Shown: piece by piece, positions 26,990-36,417 of the stretch
Layout of the letters: each line of letters starts with the position of its first letter
Numbering within the stretch: position 1 is the first letter of the stretch
Source of the DNA: CAVPMN01 sp963706425
GTDB lineage: Bacteria; Actinomycetota; Acidimicrobiia; Acidimicrobiales; Acidimicrobilacustridaceae
Assembly: GCA_963706425.1 (NCBI GenBank)
Contig: CAVPMN010000001.1
Location: forward strand, 868,001 to 932,000
Reading direction: 5' to 3'
Length of the DNA: 64,000 nt
Notes under the pieces: model-generated
Seen by the model: only the letters and a program-made list of their open reading frames with translations
What the model was told of the DNA's origin: nothing
Databases searched by the model: none
Made by a program: the position numbers and the translations under genes

Positions 26990-27017
26990 GCGCACGCGGG
27001 CTGGAAGGGGCGTGCGC
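26990..27017 (-). promoter_or_regulatory. Leader hairpin of the ilvB attenuator
   Basis: GCGCACGC (minus strand) pairs with GCGTGCGC over a 12-nt loop. The hairpin starts at the last base of the leader-peptide stop codon, so a ribosome finishing or stalling on the leader would decide whether it forms. It is upstream of the terminator hairpin and is a candidate pause hairpin or part of the switch; no overlapping antiterminator pairing was worked out. Confidence 0.5.
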
Positions 27018-27052
27018 TACGTGACTACTACGAGGGTGGTCCGGGTGCTCAT
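27017..27052 (-). CDS. Leader peptide for ilvB attenuation (11 aa, MSTRTTLVVVT)
   Basis: A short reading frame, ATG to TAG, encodes Met-Ser-Thr-Arg-Thr-Thr-Leu-Val-Val-Val-Thr. The Leu and three consecutive Val codons (CTC GTA GTA GTC), with several Thr codons, are what an ilv leader should contain so that shortage of charged tRNA stalls the ribosome. Two hairpins follow, the second a terminator with a T-run, then ilvB. GTA is otherwise rare in this G/C-biased DNA, and rare control codons are common in leaders. It has only a weak GGGG ribosome-binding candidate. Confidence 0.7.
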   Translation of the reverse strand: MSTRTTLVVVT

Positions 27053-27100
27053 GACCCCGTCAGGGTGCCACGACCGGCCCATCCTGGCAACCCACTACCC

Positions 27101-27213
27101 CGAACTGGTCACCGAGAACGCCGTTTTCCGGCCTTCTGGGTGAACAGTTCGTCCAAGACTTGCGAACTGTTCACTGAGAACGCCGTTTTCCGGCTTCCTG
27201 GGTGAACAGTTCG
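27101..27213. repeat. Two tandem 51-bp palindromic repeats after ilvD
   Basis: Units 27101-27151 and 27163-27213 (period 62) match at 47 of 51 positions. Each begins CGAACTG(G/T)TCAC and ends GTGAACAGTTCG, so each can fold back on 12 bp; arms are perfect in the second unit and have one mismatch in the first. GCCG-TTTTC-CGGC sits in the loop. They lie between the ilvD stop and the ilvB leader, the rest of this 359-bp gap being the attenuator. They may serve as terminators for ilvD or be a dispersed palindromic element. Confidence 0.7.
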
Positions 27214-27265
27214 GGCCAAGCGGGTGCGTCACCGGTTCGGGAGGTGGGGGTGAGGGACGCCTTGG

Positions 27266-28945
27266 TCAGACGTCGGTGATGGCACCCCGCTCTGCGCCCT
27301 GGGCCAGACGGGCGTACTTGGCCAGCACGCCCGACGTGTAGCGCGGCTCGGGCAGCTTCCAGTCGGCCCTGCGGGCGGCGAGGGTGGCCTCGTCGACCAG
27401 CAGGTCGATCGAGTGGTTGGCGATGTCGATGACGATGCGATCGCCCTCGGCCACGAAAGCGATGGGCCCGCCGTCGACCGCCTCGGGTGCCACATGACCG
27501 ATGCAGAAGCCGTGCGTGCCGCCAGAGAAGCGACCGTCGGTGATGAGGGCGGCGTCGGCCCCGCGCCCGGCACCCTTCATGGCGCCGGTGACGGCCAGCA
27601 TCTCGCGCATGCCCGGGCCGCCCTTCGGGCCCTCGTAGCGGATCACCACGATGTCGCCGGGGTTGATCTGGCCGGCGAGGATCGCCTCCATGGCGAACTC
27701 CTCGCCGTCGAACACCCGGGCGATGCCCTCGAAGCTGTCGAAGTCGATGCCGGCCACCTTGACGACGGAACCCTTCGGAGCCAGCGAGCCGGTGAGCACG
27801 GCGATGCCGCCCACCTCGTGCAGGGGATCGTTGAGCCGGTGCAGCACATCGCCGTCGGGCCCGGGCGGGTCGAGCGCCAGCAGGTTCTCGGCCATCGTGC
27901 GGCCGGTGACGGTGATGCAGTCGCCGTGGAGTAGCCCTGCGTCGAGCAGTTCCTTCAGCACCACCGGCACCCCACCGATGCGATCTATGTCGGTCATGTG
28001 GTACTTGCCGTGGGGCTTGGTGTCGGCGATGTGGGGCACCCGCTTCGCGACCCGATTGAAGTCGTCGAGGTCGAGCTCGACCCGCGCCTCGTTGGCGATG
28101 GCGAGCAGGTGCAGCACCGCGTTGGTCGAGCCACCGAGCGCCATCACCACGGCGATGGCGTTCTCGAATGCCTCCTTGGTGAGGATGTCGCGTGGGCGGA
28201 TGCCGGCTCTGAGCAACCCCACAACGGCCTTGCCGCTCTCGTACGCGAAGTCCATGCGGCGACGGTCGACCGCGGCCGGCGACGCCGAGCCCGGCAGCGA
28301 GAGCCCGAGAGCCTCGCCCACCGACGCCATGGTGTTGGCGGTGAACATGCCCGCGCACGAGCCCACGGTCGGGCAGGCGTTGCGCTCGATCTGGTCGAGC
28401 TCGTCGCGACTGATGGCCCCGGTGGCCTCGGCACCGACCGCCTCGAACACGGAAACGATGTCGAGCACCTGGCCGTTGCAGTTGCCAGGCAGGATCGACC
28501 CGCCGTAGAGGAAGACCGACGGCAGGTCGAGCCGGGCCATCGCCATCATCATCCCGGGGTTGCTCTTGTCGCAGCCGGCGAGCGTGACCATGCCGTCGAA
28601 GCGCTCCGCGTGCATCACCGTCTCGACCGAGTCGGCGATCACCTCTCGCGACACGAGCGACGCCCGCATGCCTTCGTGGCCCATCGAGATGCCGTCGCTC
28701 ACTGCGATGGTCGTGAACTCGATCGGAAACCCGAGGGCGTCGCGCACGCCTTCCTTGGCCCGCTTGGCGAGATCGCCGAGCGGCAGGTTGCAGGGCGTCA
28801 CCTCGTTCCACGACGAGCACACGCCCACCTGAGGCTTGTCCCAGTCGTCGTCGGTCATGCCGATCGCCCGGAGCATGGCCCGGGCGGGAGCCCGCTCGGC
28901 ACCATCGGTGACCTCGTGCGAACGGGGCTTCATCGAGTTGCTCAT
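27266..28945 (-). CDS. ilvD: Dihydroxy-acid dehydratase
   Basis: Third common step of branched-chain amino acid synthesis. At 559 aa all cluster cysteines are present: VGVCSSWNE, LAGCDKSNPG and ACPTVGSCAGMFTANTM. GGSTNAVLHLLA, the active-site Ser region SGGTHGFCIGH and the C-terminal FVAEGDRIVIDI also fit. It lies upstream of ilvB on the same strand but is separated by repeats and the attenuator, so it is probably transcribed from its own leaderless promoter (TAACCT 6 nt before ATG 28945). Confidence 0.95.
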   Translation of the reverse strand: MSNSMKPRSHEVTDGAERAPARAMLRAIGMTDDDWDKPQVGVCSSWNEVTPCNLPLGDLAKRAKEGVRDALGFPIEFTTIAVSDGISMGHEGMRASLVSREVIADSVETVMHAERFDGMVTLAGCDKSNPGMMMAMARLDLPSVFLYGGSILPGNCNGQVLDIVSVFEAVGAEATGAISRDELDQIERNACPTVGSCAGMFTANTMASVGEALGLSLPGSASPAAVDRRRMDFAYESGKAVVGLLRAGIRPRDILTKEAFENAIAVVMALGGSTNAVLHLLAIANEARVELDLDDFNRVAKRVPHIADTKPHGKYHMTDIDRIGGVPVVLKELLDAGLLHGDCITVTGRTMAENLLALDPPGPDGDVLHRLNDPLHEVGGIAVLTGSLAPKGSVVKVAGIDFDSFEGIARVFDGEEFAMEAILAGQINPGDIVVIRYEGPKGGPGMREMLAVTGAMKGAGRGADAALITDGRFSGGTHGFCIGHVAPEAVDGGPIAFVAEGDRIVIDIANHSIDLLVDEATLAARRADWKLPEPRYTSGVLAKYARLAQGAERGAITDV

Positions 28946-28951
28946 GCCCGC

Positions 28952-28957
28952 AGGTTA
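28952..28957 (-). promoter_or_regulatory. Leaderless -10 box for ilvD (TAACCT)
   Basis: TAACCT on the minus strand ends 6 nt before ATG 28945, the spacing expected when transcription begins at the A of ATG. Confidence 0.55.
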
Positions 28958-29030
28958 CGCGGGGAGCGGCCCTGCCTGGCCAACGCAATGGCAGCCCGGC
29001 CGTGACCGGAGTGCCATGCCGATCACCATC

Positions 29031-29036
29031 TAGGCT
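29031..29036 (+). promoter_or_regulatory. Leaderless -10 box for the ABC/MATE operon (TAGGCT)
   Basis: TAGGCT ends 8 nt before ATG 29045. It is the only promoter-like box seen for the five overlapping genes 29045-33837. Confidence 0.5.
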
Positions 29037-29044
29037 CCGACGGG

Positions 29045-30001
29045 ATGACGGCGCCTCAGTTCCCACCGGCGAGCGAGGCAGGCCCATCGGTCATAGAGGC
29101 GAACGGCGTGGTGAAGCGCTGGGGATCGACCACCGCTCTCGACGGCGCCACCTTCTCGATCGGGAGAGGCATCACCGGGCTGCTCGGTGCCAACGGGGCC
29201 GGCAAGACGACGCTGCTCGGCATGGTGCTCGGCCTACACCGACCCACCGAGGGCGCGCTGTCGGTGCTCGGCCTCGACCCAACCACCGCGGGGCCTGCAG
29301 TGCGGGCCCGCCTCGGCTACTCCCCCGAGCACCACACGCTGCCCCCTGACACCCGCGCTCACGACCTGGTGCGCCATCTCGCCGAGATCCACGGCCTCCC
29401 CCGTCGCGCCGCCACCGCCCGAGCCAGCGACGCGCTGTGGCAGGTCGGCCTGGGTGAAGAGCGCTTCCGTCCGATCGGCACCATGTCGACCGGCCAGCGC
29501 CAACGGGTGAAGCTGGCCCAGGCCATCGTGCACGACCCCGCGCTCGTGCTGCTCGACGAGCCCACCGACGGCCTCGACCCGGTGCAGCGCGATGACATGC
29601 TCTCGCTCATCCGACGGGTGGGCACGCAATACGGCATCGACATCGTGCTGTCGTCGCACCTGCTCGAAGAGGTGGAGCGCATCTGCGACGCGGCCATCAT
29701 CCTGTCGGCCGGACGAGTCGTGGCGTCGGGCAGCCTCTCGGTGCTCACCGGTGCCGAGCGAGGCGTGCTCGTCGAGGTCGACGACGATCCGACGGCGCTG
29801 GCCACTGTGTTGAGAGAGCGCGGCGCATCGGTCGAGGTCGACGGACGGCGCGTCGTGGTCACCATCGATGGTGTCGTCGCCGCCGACGACGTGCTCTACG
29901 ACCTGATCCGCGATGCCGTGGTGGTCACCGGTGTCGGCGTCCGCCGCCTCACGAACCGCACGGTCAGCCTCGAACAGGTCTTCCTCGAGGTGGGCGCATG
30001 A
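29045..30001 (+). CDS. ABC transporter ATP-binding protein (first of two)
   Basis: A 318-aa nucleotide-binding subunit. Walker A GANGAGKTT is near residue 55, signature STGQRQRVKLAQAIVHDP (LSGGQ variant STGQR), Walker B LVLLDEPTDGLDP, and H-loop SSHLLEE. The C-terminal extension of about 90 residues is typical of ABC-2-type exporters. It overlaps the permease gene by 4 nt. Substrate unknown. Confidence 0.9.
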   Translation: MTAPQFPPASEAGPSVIEANGVVKRWGSTTALDGATFSIGRGITGLLGANGAGKTTLLGMVLGLHRPTEGALSVLGLDPTTAGPAVRARLGYSPEHHTLPPDTRAHDLVRHLAEIHGLPRRAATARASDALWQVGLGEERFRPIGTMSTGQRQRVKLAQAIVHDPALVLLDEPTDGLDPVQRDDMLSLIRRVGTQYGIDIVLSSHLLEEVERICDAAIILSAGRVVASGSLSVLTGAERGVLVEVDDDPTALATVLRERGASVEVDGRRVVVTIDGVVAADDVLYDLIRDAVVVTGVGVRRLTNRTVSLEQVFLEVGA

Positions 30002-30884
30002 GCACCTACGAGCCGGACGCCCAGATCCTCGATCGGGGTTACCGCGCCTACGACGGGCCGCGTCTCGGTGTGCGAGGGGCGGTCCGCAGCCTGGTGAGGC
30101 ACAGCATCGAACGGGTGCTGGGCGTGAAGCGCACGGTGTGGGCCAAGCTGCTGCCCGCGCTCGCCGTGTTCATCGCCTACGTGCCCGCCATCGTGTTCGT
30201 CGGCATCACCGTGCTCGTGGGCGACCTGCTCGAACGCAACCCCGAGATCCTGCCCACCTACTCCGAGTACTACGGCTTCATCTCAGCCGCCATCCTCGTG
30301 TTCACCGCGTTCGTGGCCCCCGAGCTGCTGTGCACCGATCGACGCACCGGCATGCTCGGCCTCTACCTCGCCTCGCCGCTCACCCGCGACACCTATCTGC
30401 TCGCCAAAGCCATCGCCGTCGGTCTCGTGCTCGCGCTGGTGACCCTTGGTCCCCCGCTGTTCATGCTCATCGCCCGCACGGTCGCGGGCTCCGGACCGGA
30501 GGGCCCGGGCGACGTGGTCACCCTCTTCGTCCGCATCGTCGTGGCGGGCGCCGCCGTCGCCGTGCTTCCGGGCGCGCTCAGCCTCGCCGTCTCGAGCGTC
30601 ACCACACGCAAGGCGGTGGCGTCAGCGGCCATCATCCTCATCCTCATCGGCAGTGCGGCCGTCGCCAACTCGTTGGTGGAGGCCACCGACGTCACCGCGA
30701 ACGTGCTGCTGCTCGACCTGTTCAACCTCCCGTTCGAGCTGGCTCAGCGGGTCTACGGCACGACGAGTCCCGACAGCGACTACGCCCTGGTGAGCGGCGA
30801 GGCGATCGCAGCTGCCTACGTCGCGTGGACCGCAGCGTTGGGCGCCTTCGTGGTGTGGCGCTATCGACGGATCACGGTGACCCG

Positions 30885-30888
<4 letters not shown>
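29998..30888 (+). CDS. ABC-2-type permease (first of two)
   Basis: A 296-aa membrane protein with about six hydrophobic segments (for example LLPALAVFIAYVPAIVFVGI, AIAVGLVLALVTLGPPLFML, AVASAAIILILIGSAAVA). The segment PELLCTDRRTGMLGLYLASPLTRDTYLLAKA is the conserved cytoplasmic coupling region of ABC-2 permeases of the NosY/CcmB-like kind. It overlaps both neighbours by 4 nt, so it pairs with the ATPase before it or after it. Confidence 0.8.
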
Positions 30889-31795
<907 letters not shown>

Positions 31796-31799
<4 letters not shown>

Positions 31800-32503
31800 T
31801 CAGCGCGCTCTATCGACTGATGTTGCGCACCCAGGTGACGAGGGGCCGGGTAGGCGCGCTGGTCGCCCTCGGTCTCGTCGGCGTGGTGGTCGGGTTCGCC
31901 CTCGGCGCCTCCGACCTCGAGGATCCACTCGAGTCGGGCACGCGGTTCATCAACACCTTCGGGCTCTCGCTGTTGGTGCCCGTCGCCTGTCTGGTGTTCG
32001 CCTCGTCGGCGCTCGGCGATCCGAGCGAGGACGGCACGCTCGTCTATCTGTGGCTCCGACCGGTGGCACGGTGGAAGATCGCGGTCGCCGCCGCGCTGGC
32101 GTCGTTCACGGTGACCTGGCCGGTGGTGGTGGTGCCGCTGGTCGTGGCCGCGCTGCTGACCGGGGCCGGAGGCAACCTGGTGCTCGCCACCATGGCCGCC
32201 GCAACCGCCGCCATGATCGCGTACACGGCCATCTTCGTGGCGCTCGGCCTACGAGTGCGCCGGGCCCTCGTGTGGGGCCTGCTCTACATCTTCATCTGGG
32301 AGGGCTTCGTCGCCACCGCGAACACCACCGCGGCGCGCCTGGCCATCCGCTCCTACTCACGTTCGCTGTTGGCCGACATCACCGACGTCGATCTGCGCCT
32401 GGCTGACTTCACGGTGGCGGCGTCGTGGTTGGTGCCGACCGCCGTCGCCGCCGTAGCGCTGCTCTACACGTCGGCCCGATTGCGCCGCCAGGACGTGGCA
32501 TGA
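31796..32503 (+). CDS. ABC-2-type permease (second of two)
   Basis: A 235-aa protein with about six hydrophobic segments (VALGLVGVVVGFALGA, LLVPVACLVFASSALG, VVVVPLVVAALLTGA, IAYTAIFVALGL, LVPTAVAAVALLY). DPSEDGTLVYLWLRPVARWKIAVAA corresponds to the coupling loop seen in the first permease. GTG 31796 overlaps the upstream stop (GTGA), and the stop overlaps the MATE start. Confidence 0.75.
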
Positions 32504-33837
32504 GGCAGCCCTTCCGTCGCGATCCCCACGATGTCGACATCCTGCGCCTGGCCATCCCGGCGCTCGGCGCCCTCGCGGCGGAACCGCTCTACATCCTGGC
32601 CGACACTGCGGTCGTCGGACATCTGGGCACCGCCCCGCTGGCCGGGCTGGCCGTAGCCAGCAGCATCCTGCTGATCGGCTACTCGCTCTTCATCTTCCTC
32701 GCCTATGGCACCACGGCGTCGGTGGCCCGCCTCATCGGTGCGGGCGACGAACGCCAGGCGGCGCACCAGGCCGTCCAGGGGATGTGGCTGGCGGTGGTGG
32801 TCGGGACCGGCCTCACCGTGCTCGGGCTGTTGTTCGCCGGGCCGCTGGTGCGCCTGGTCGGCGCCACCGGCGAGGTCGAGGTGCAGGCCCTCATCTACCT
32901 GCGCATCAGCCTGCTCGGCGTGCCCGCCATGTTGTTGGTGCTGGCCGGCACCGGATATCTCCGCGGCCTGCAGGACACGCGCACACCGCTGATCGTGGCG
33001 GTGCTCAGCGCCTTGTTCAACCTGGTGTTCGAACTGATCCTCATCTTCGGGCTCGACTACGGCATCGGAGCGTCGGCGCTGTCGACCGTGGTGGCGCAAT
33101 GGGGCGCGGCGGCCGTCTACGTGTGGTGGGTGCGCCGGGCCGTGGCCCACCACGAGCTGCCCCTCGGACCCGATCCGCGGACGCTCGGCCGGCTGGCGAT
33201 CGTCGGCCGCGACCTCTTCGTGCGCACGGCCGCGCTGCGCGGCGCGTTCCTGATCTCGACCGCAGTGGCCACCCGCATCGGCTCGGTCGACGTGGCCGCC
33301 CATCAGATCGCCTTCGAGATCTGGGCGTTCCTCGCCCTGACCCTCGACGCCATCGCCATCGCCGGGCAGGCCCTCACCGGACGCTTCCTCGGCGCAGGCG
33401 ATCCCGCCACGGCCAGGGAGGCCTCGCGGCGGATGATCGAGTGGGGGTTGCTCGCCGGATGCGTGCTCGGTGTGGCGGTGTTCGCCCTGCGCACCATGAT
33501 CCCCGGATGGTTCAGCGACGATCCGCTCGTCACCGGACTGGCGTCGTTCGTGCTCATCTTCGTCGCCCTCATGCAACCCCTCAACGGGTACGTCTTCACC
33601 CTCGATGGCATCCTCATCGGCGCGGGCGACCTGTCGTTCCTCGCCTGGGCGATGATCGCGGCGCTGCTCGTGTTCACGCCCCTCGCCATGGCGGTGCTGG
33701 CCTACGGCGGCGGGCTCGGGTGGCTCTGGGGGGCGCTCTTGGTGTTCATGGGTGCCCGGGCGGTGTGCCTCGGGTTGCGCTTCGCCGGCGACGAGTGGGC
33801 CGTTCCGGGTGCCGAACGGGTGCCAGCCGCGGTCTGA
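32500..33837 (+). CDS. MATE-family efflux transporter (DinF-like)
   Basis: A 445-aa, twelve-segment transporter. The first half shows AIPALGALAAEPLYILADTA and VVGHLGTAPLAGLAVAS, and an internal repeat begins near AALRGAFLISTAVATRIGSV. ADTAVVGHLG and GDERQAAHQAVQG match DinF-type MATE pumps, which exchange drugs or metabolites for Na+ or H+. It is translationally coupled to the ABC genes, an unusual partnership suggesting a common cargo or stress response. Confidence 0.85.
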   Translation: MRQPFRRDPHDVDILRLAIPALGALAAEPLYILADTAVVGHLGTAPLAGLAVASSILLIGYSLFIFLAYGTTASVARLIGAGDERQAAHQAVQGMWLAVVVGTGLTVLGLLFAGPLVRLVGATGEVEVQALIYLRISLLGVPAMLLVLAGTGYLRGLQDTRTPLIVAVLSALFNLVFELILIFGLDYGIGASALSTVVAQWGAAAVYVWWVRRAVAHHELPLGPDPRTLGRLAIVGRDLFVRTAALRGAFLISTAVATRIGSVDVAAHQIAFEIWAFLALTLDAIAIAGQALTGRFLGAGDPATAREASRRMIEWGLLAGCVLGVAVFALRTMIPGWFSDDPLVTGLASFVLIFVALMQPLNGYVFTLDGILIGAGDLSFLAWAMIAALLVFTPLAMAVLAYGGGLGWLWGALLVFMGARAVCLGLRFAGDEWAVPGAERVPAAV

Positions 33838-33849
33838 TCGACGGCCAGG

Positions 33850-35087
33850 TCAGAACGTGGTGGTGCAGTAGGGCTGCAACGACCAGCCGAACATGACGTC
33901 GGCGCGCGCGATGGCGCCTGGCACGACCTCGGCGATGCGAACGGCGCGGGCCAAGGTGCGCGCCCCACGCCACCGAGGTAGAGCGACCCGAGGTCGGCGA
34001 TGCCCAGGCGGAGATCGGGCGCACGTTCGGTGCGCCGGCAGCGGCCGACGCCGTCCTCGACCACCAGCTCGAAACGGCCGCCCACGTCGGGGCGGGCCAC
34101 ATCGTCGACGTCGAGCACGAGCTCACCGTCGACCGGATAGCGGCGGGCCTCGAGCGACGTGACCACGTCGAGCAGCCGCACCCACAGGTAGTCCTGTTGG
34201 CGGGTGACCCGCAGCTGGCGCGGATCGGCGAGGCGCCAGCGCAACGGATCGTCGGCGGGGCGCGCCGTGGCGACCACGGTGGCCACCAGGTCGACCTGCG
34301 AGCAGTAGCGCCACAAGGCTGCTTCGGTGTCGTCGTCGACCGAGAGGAGCTCGCGAATCGAGAGTCGCTGGGAGATACCGAGCCCGACGCGGTCGAGGTC
34401 GTAGATCACGTAGCCGTGCTCTGCCGCAGTGTCGCCTTCGGCCACCACGACGAAGATCTCGCCACCGCCCTTCCAGCTCTGATGCTCGCCGAGCATGGCG
34501 CTCCACCAGGCAGTCGATCGCGACACCGAGCCAGGCCGGACGGCGCGATAGCCGTCGTAGATCAACGGCAGCACCTGGCCGGCTTCGGCGCGGGTCAGCA
34601 TGCGCAGACGCCGGTCGGGCGCCGGTTGCTCGAACGCCGCACCGTGCCGATCGAGCTCGACCGTCTGGTACTCGCTCGCCAGCCCGTAGCCGAAGCGGCC
34701 GTAGATCGACGACTCTGATGCATTGAGGATGGCCATCGGCTCGCCCCGCCGAACGACGTCGTCGAGCTGGAATGTCATCATCGCCCGCAGCACACCCCGG
34801 CGGCGATGGGTGGGGAGCACCCCGACCGACGTCACGCCCGCCACCGGCAGCGTGGCGCCGCCGGGCACGGTGAGATCGAACGCGTACGCCGAGGTGGTGC
34901 CCACCAGCTCGCCGTCGGCGAACGCGGCCACCGTGCGGTCGAGATCGGTGAGGGTGCGCTCGACCGCGGTGCCCGTCTCGGTGGGGAAGCCACCGAAGCA
35001 CGCCGCCTCGACCCGGTCGAACTCGACGAACTCGTCGTCGGTGACCGGACGCACCACGAGGTCGCCGGGCGTCACGGGGTCGGGCAT
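33850..35087 (-). CDS. Eis-like GNAT acetyltransferase (one frame break near the end)
   Basis: A tandem-GNAT protein with a C-terminal SCP-like domain, as in mycobacterial Eis and its enhanced-intracellular-survival relatives. The acetyl-CoA site is VTSVGVLPTHRRRGVLRAMM, the conserved Tyr motif is SIYGRFGYG, and the C-terminal part reads GELVLDVDD and LGSLYLGGV. At about 33961-33966 one G seems to be missing from a G-run; after repair the protein ends in CTTTF, so the C-terminal Phe carboxylate that acts as general base in Eis is present. Repaired length 412 aa. The acceptor substrate is unknown. Confidence 0.82.
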
Positions 35088-35111
35088 CGTGCCTTTTCTA
35101 GACGGCACGGG

Positions 35112-35161
35112 CGACGAGCCGCCCTCCATTTGCCCCACCATCTCTGAGGGGCGGCTCGTCG
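35112..35161 (-). terminator. Strong hairpin after the lipoprotein gene at 35169
   Basis: CGACGAGCCGCCC (35112-35124) pairs over 13 bp with GGGCGGCTCGTCG (35149-35161), loop 24 nt, directly downstream of the minus-strand lipoprotein gene and upstream of the Eis-like gene. No T-run. Confidence 0.6.
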
Positions 35162-35168
35162 GGCCGGC

Positions 35169-35696
35169 CTACTGCCCGCAGTTGGACTGGTAGTACTCCT
35201 CGAGGTTCTCCTGCGCCGCCTGCACCTCGTCGCTGTCGATGAGGTCCGTCGCCTCCTGCAGTGCATCTTGGGTGGAGGGATTGACCAGATCGGCGAGCGA
35301 CAGGCCCTCGATCGCCTGGGCGAACTGGTCGTAGGCGTCGCGGAGGGTGTTGTAGTCGTCCTCGAGCTCGGACGGCACCTTGTCCTTGAACTCCTCGACC
35401 TGGCTCTCCCACTCGGCGATCTGCTCCTCGCTCGCCGCGCCACCCAGGAAGGCGAACGGGGCGGCGATGACGGAGGCGTACACCTGACCGGCCTCGATGC
35501 AGTCGTCGATGTTGGCGATGCCTGTGGTGTCGCCGTCGTCGGAGCTGTCGTCAGACGAGCTGTCTTCGGTGGTCTCGGTGGTGGACGACTCGGCCGACTC
35601 ATCGGTCGACTCGTCCGTGCCGCTGTCTTCACTGCTACAGCCGGCCAGCGCAGCCAGCAGGAACCCCGCCATCAACAGCGCGATCAGTCGTTTCAT
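35169..35696 (-). CDS. Small lipoprotein, paralogue of its neighbour, unknown function
   Basis: A 175-aa protein. A lipoprotein signal (MKRLIALLMAGFLLAALAGC, Cys20) is followed by an acidic Ser/Thr/Glu/Asp linker of about 50 residues and a helical domain. The domain starts DDCIEAGQVYASV and ends EEYYQSNCGQ, so two cysteines bracket it. ATG 35696 has GAGGAG 7 nt upstream. It resembles the next gene upstream in signal, acidic linker and two-Cys helical domain, suggesting duplication. Confidence 0.75.
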   Translation of the reverse strand: MKRLIALLMAGFLLAALAGCSSEDSGTDESTDESAESSTTETTEDSSSDDSSDDGDTTGIANIDDCIEAGQVYASVIAAPFAFLGGAASEEQIAEWESQVEEFKDKVPSELEDDYNTLRDAYDQFAQAIEGLSLADLVNPSTQDALQEATDLIDSDEVQAAQENLEEYYQSNCGQ

Positions 35697-35806
35697 CTGC
35701 TCACTCCTCGTCTCGCGGGATCGGCATCCTTCGGCATCGGAGCCCAAGGCACCCTAACGGTCGCTCGGGGCCAGGGCGCGGAGCGCCACCGCCCACCAAC
35801 AACCGT

Positions 35807-36382
35807 TCACTCCGGGAACACCACGTCCGGGCAGTTGTCGGTGAAGTACTGCTCGATGCGCAGGCTGGCCGCCTCGAGCTCGGCCTCGTCGATGTCGGCC
35901 ATCGCGGCCTCGATCTGGGCGATCTGCTCGGGCGTCGGGTTGTTCATATCGATGTCCTGGTAGAGCCCGAGCAGGGCGAGCAGCCCGTCACGCAGCGTCT
36001 CGACGTCGCCGTCGTAGTCGGCCGGCAGATACCCGGCCATGGTGTCGAGGGCATCCTCGAGTGCGCCGGCGGCCTCACCCGAGCTGAGCGAGTCGACCGA
36101 CTCCATGCCGTCGAGCGACTGCTCCAACGCGTCGACCTCGGACTGGGTGGGGCAATCGCCACCCGAGGCGGAGCCGCCGTCGTTCTCGTCGTCAGTTGCC
36201 TCGTCGTCAGATGCCTCGTCGTCAACAGGCTCGTCCGACGCGCCGTCGGTCGAGTTGGCATCGGCTGCGGCCGCAGGTGTGGTGTCGGTGCTGACGCTCT
36301 CGCTGCTCTTCTTCGAGCACGCGGTGCCCGCCACCAACAGCAGGGTCGCGGCCACGATGGCCATGAGGAGGTTCTTGCGCAC
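35807..36382 (-). CDS. Small lipoprotein, paralogue of its neighbour, unknown function
   Basis: A 191-aa protein with lipobox LVAGTAC (Cys22), a long Asp/Glu/Ser linker, then a helical domain between GGDCPTQSEVDAL and EQYFTDNCPD, again with one Cys at each end. It is probably an extracytoplasmic four-helix-like domain tethered by a flexible acidic stalk. It shares layout with the 35169-35696 protein, which lies 110 bp downstream on the same strand. No family assigned. Confidence 0.75.
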   Translation of the reverse strand: MRKNLLMAIVAATLLLVAGTACSKKSSESVSTDTTPAAAADANSTDGASDEPVDDEASDDEATDDENDGGSASGGDCPTQSEVDALEQSLDGMESVDSLSSGEAAGALEDALDTMAGYLPADYDGDVETLRDGLLALLGLYQDIDMNNPTPEQIAQIEAAMADIDEAELEAASLRIEQYFTDNCPDVVFPE

Positions 36383-36417
36383 AGTCGGATCCCTTCGGTC
36401 GACGGGCCGTCGGGGCC

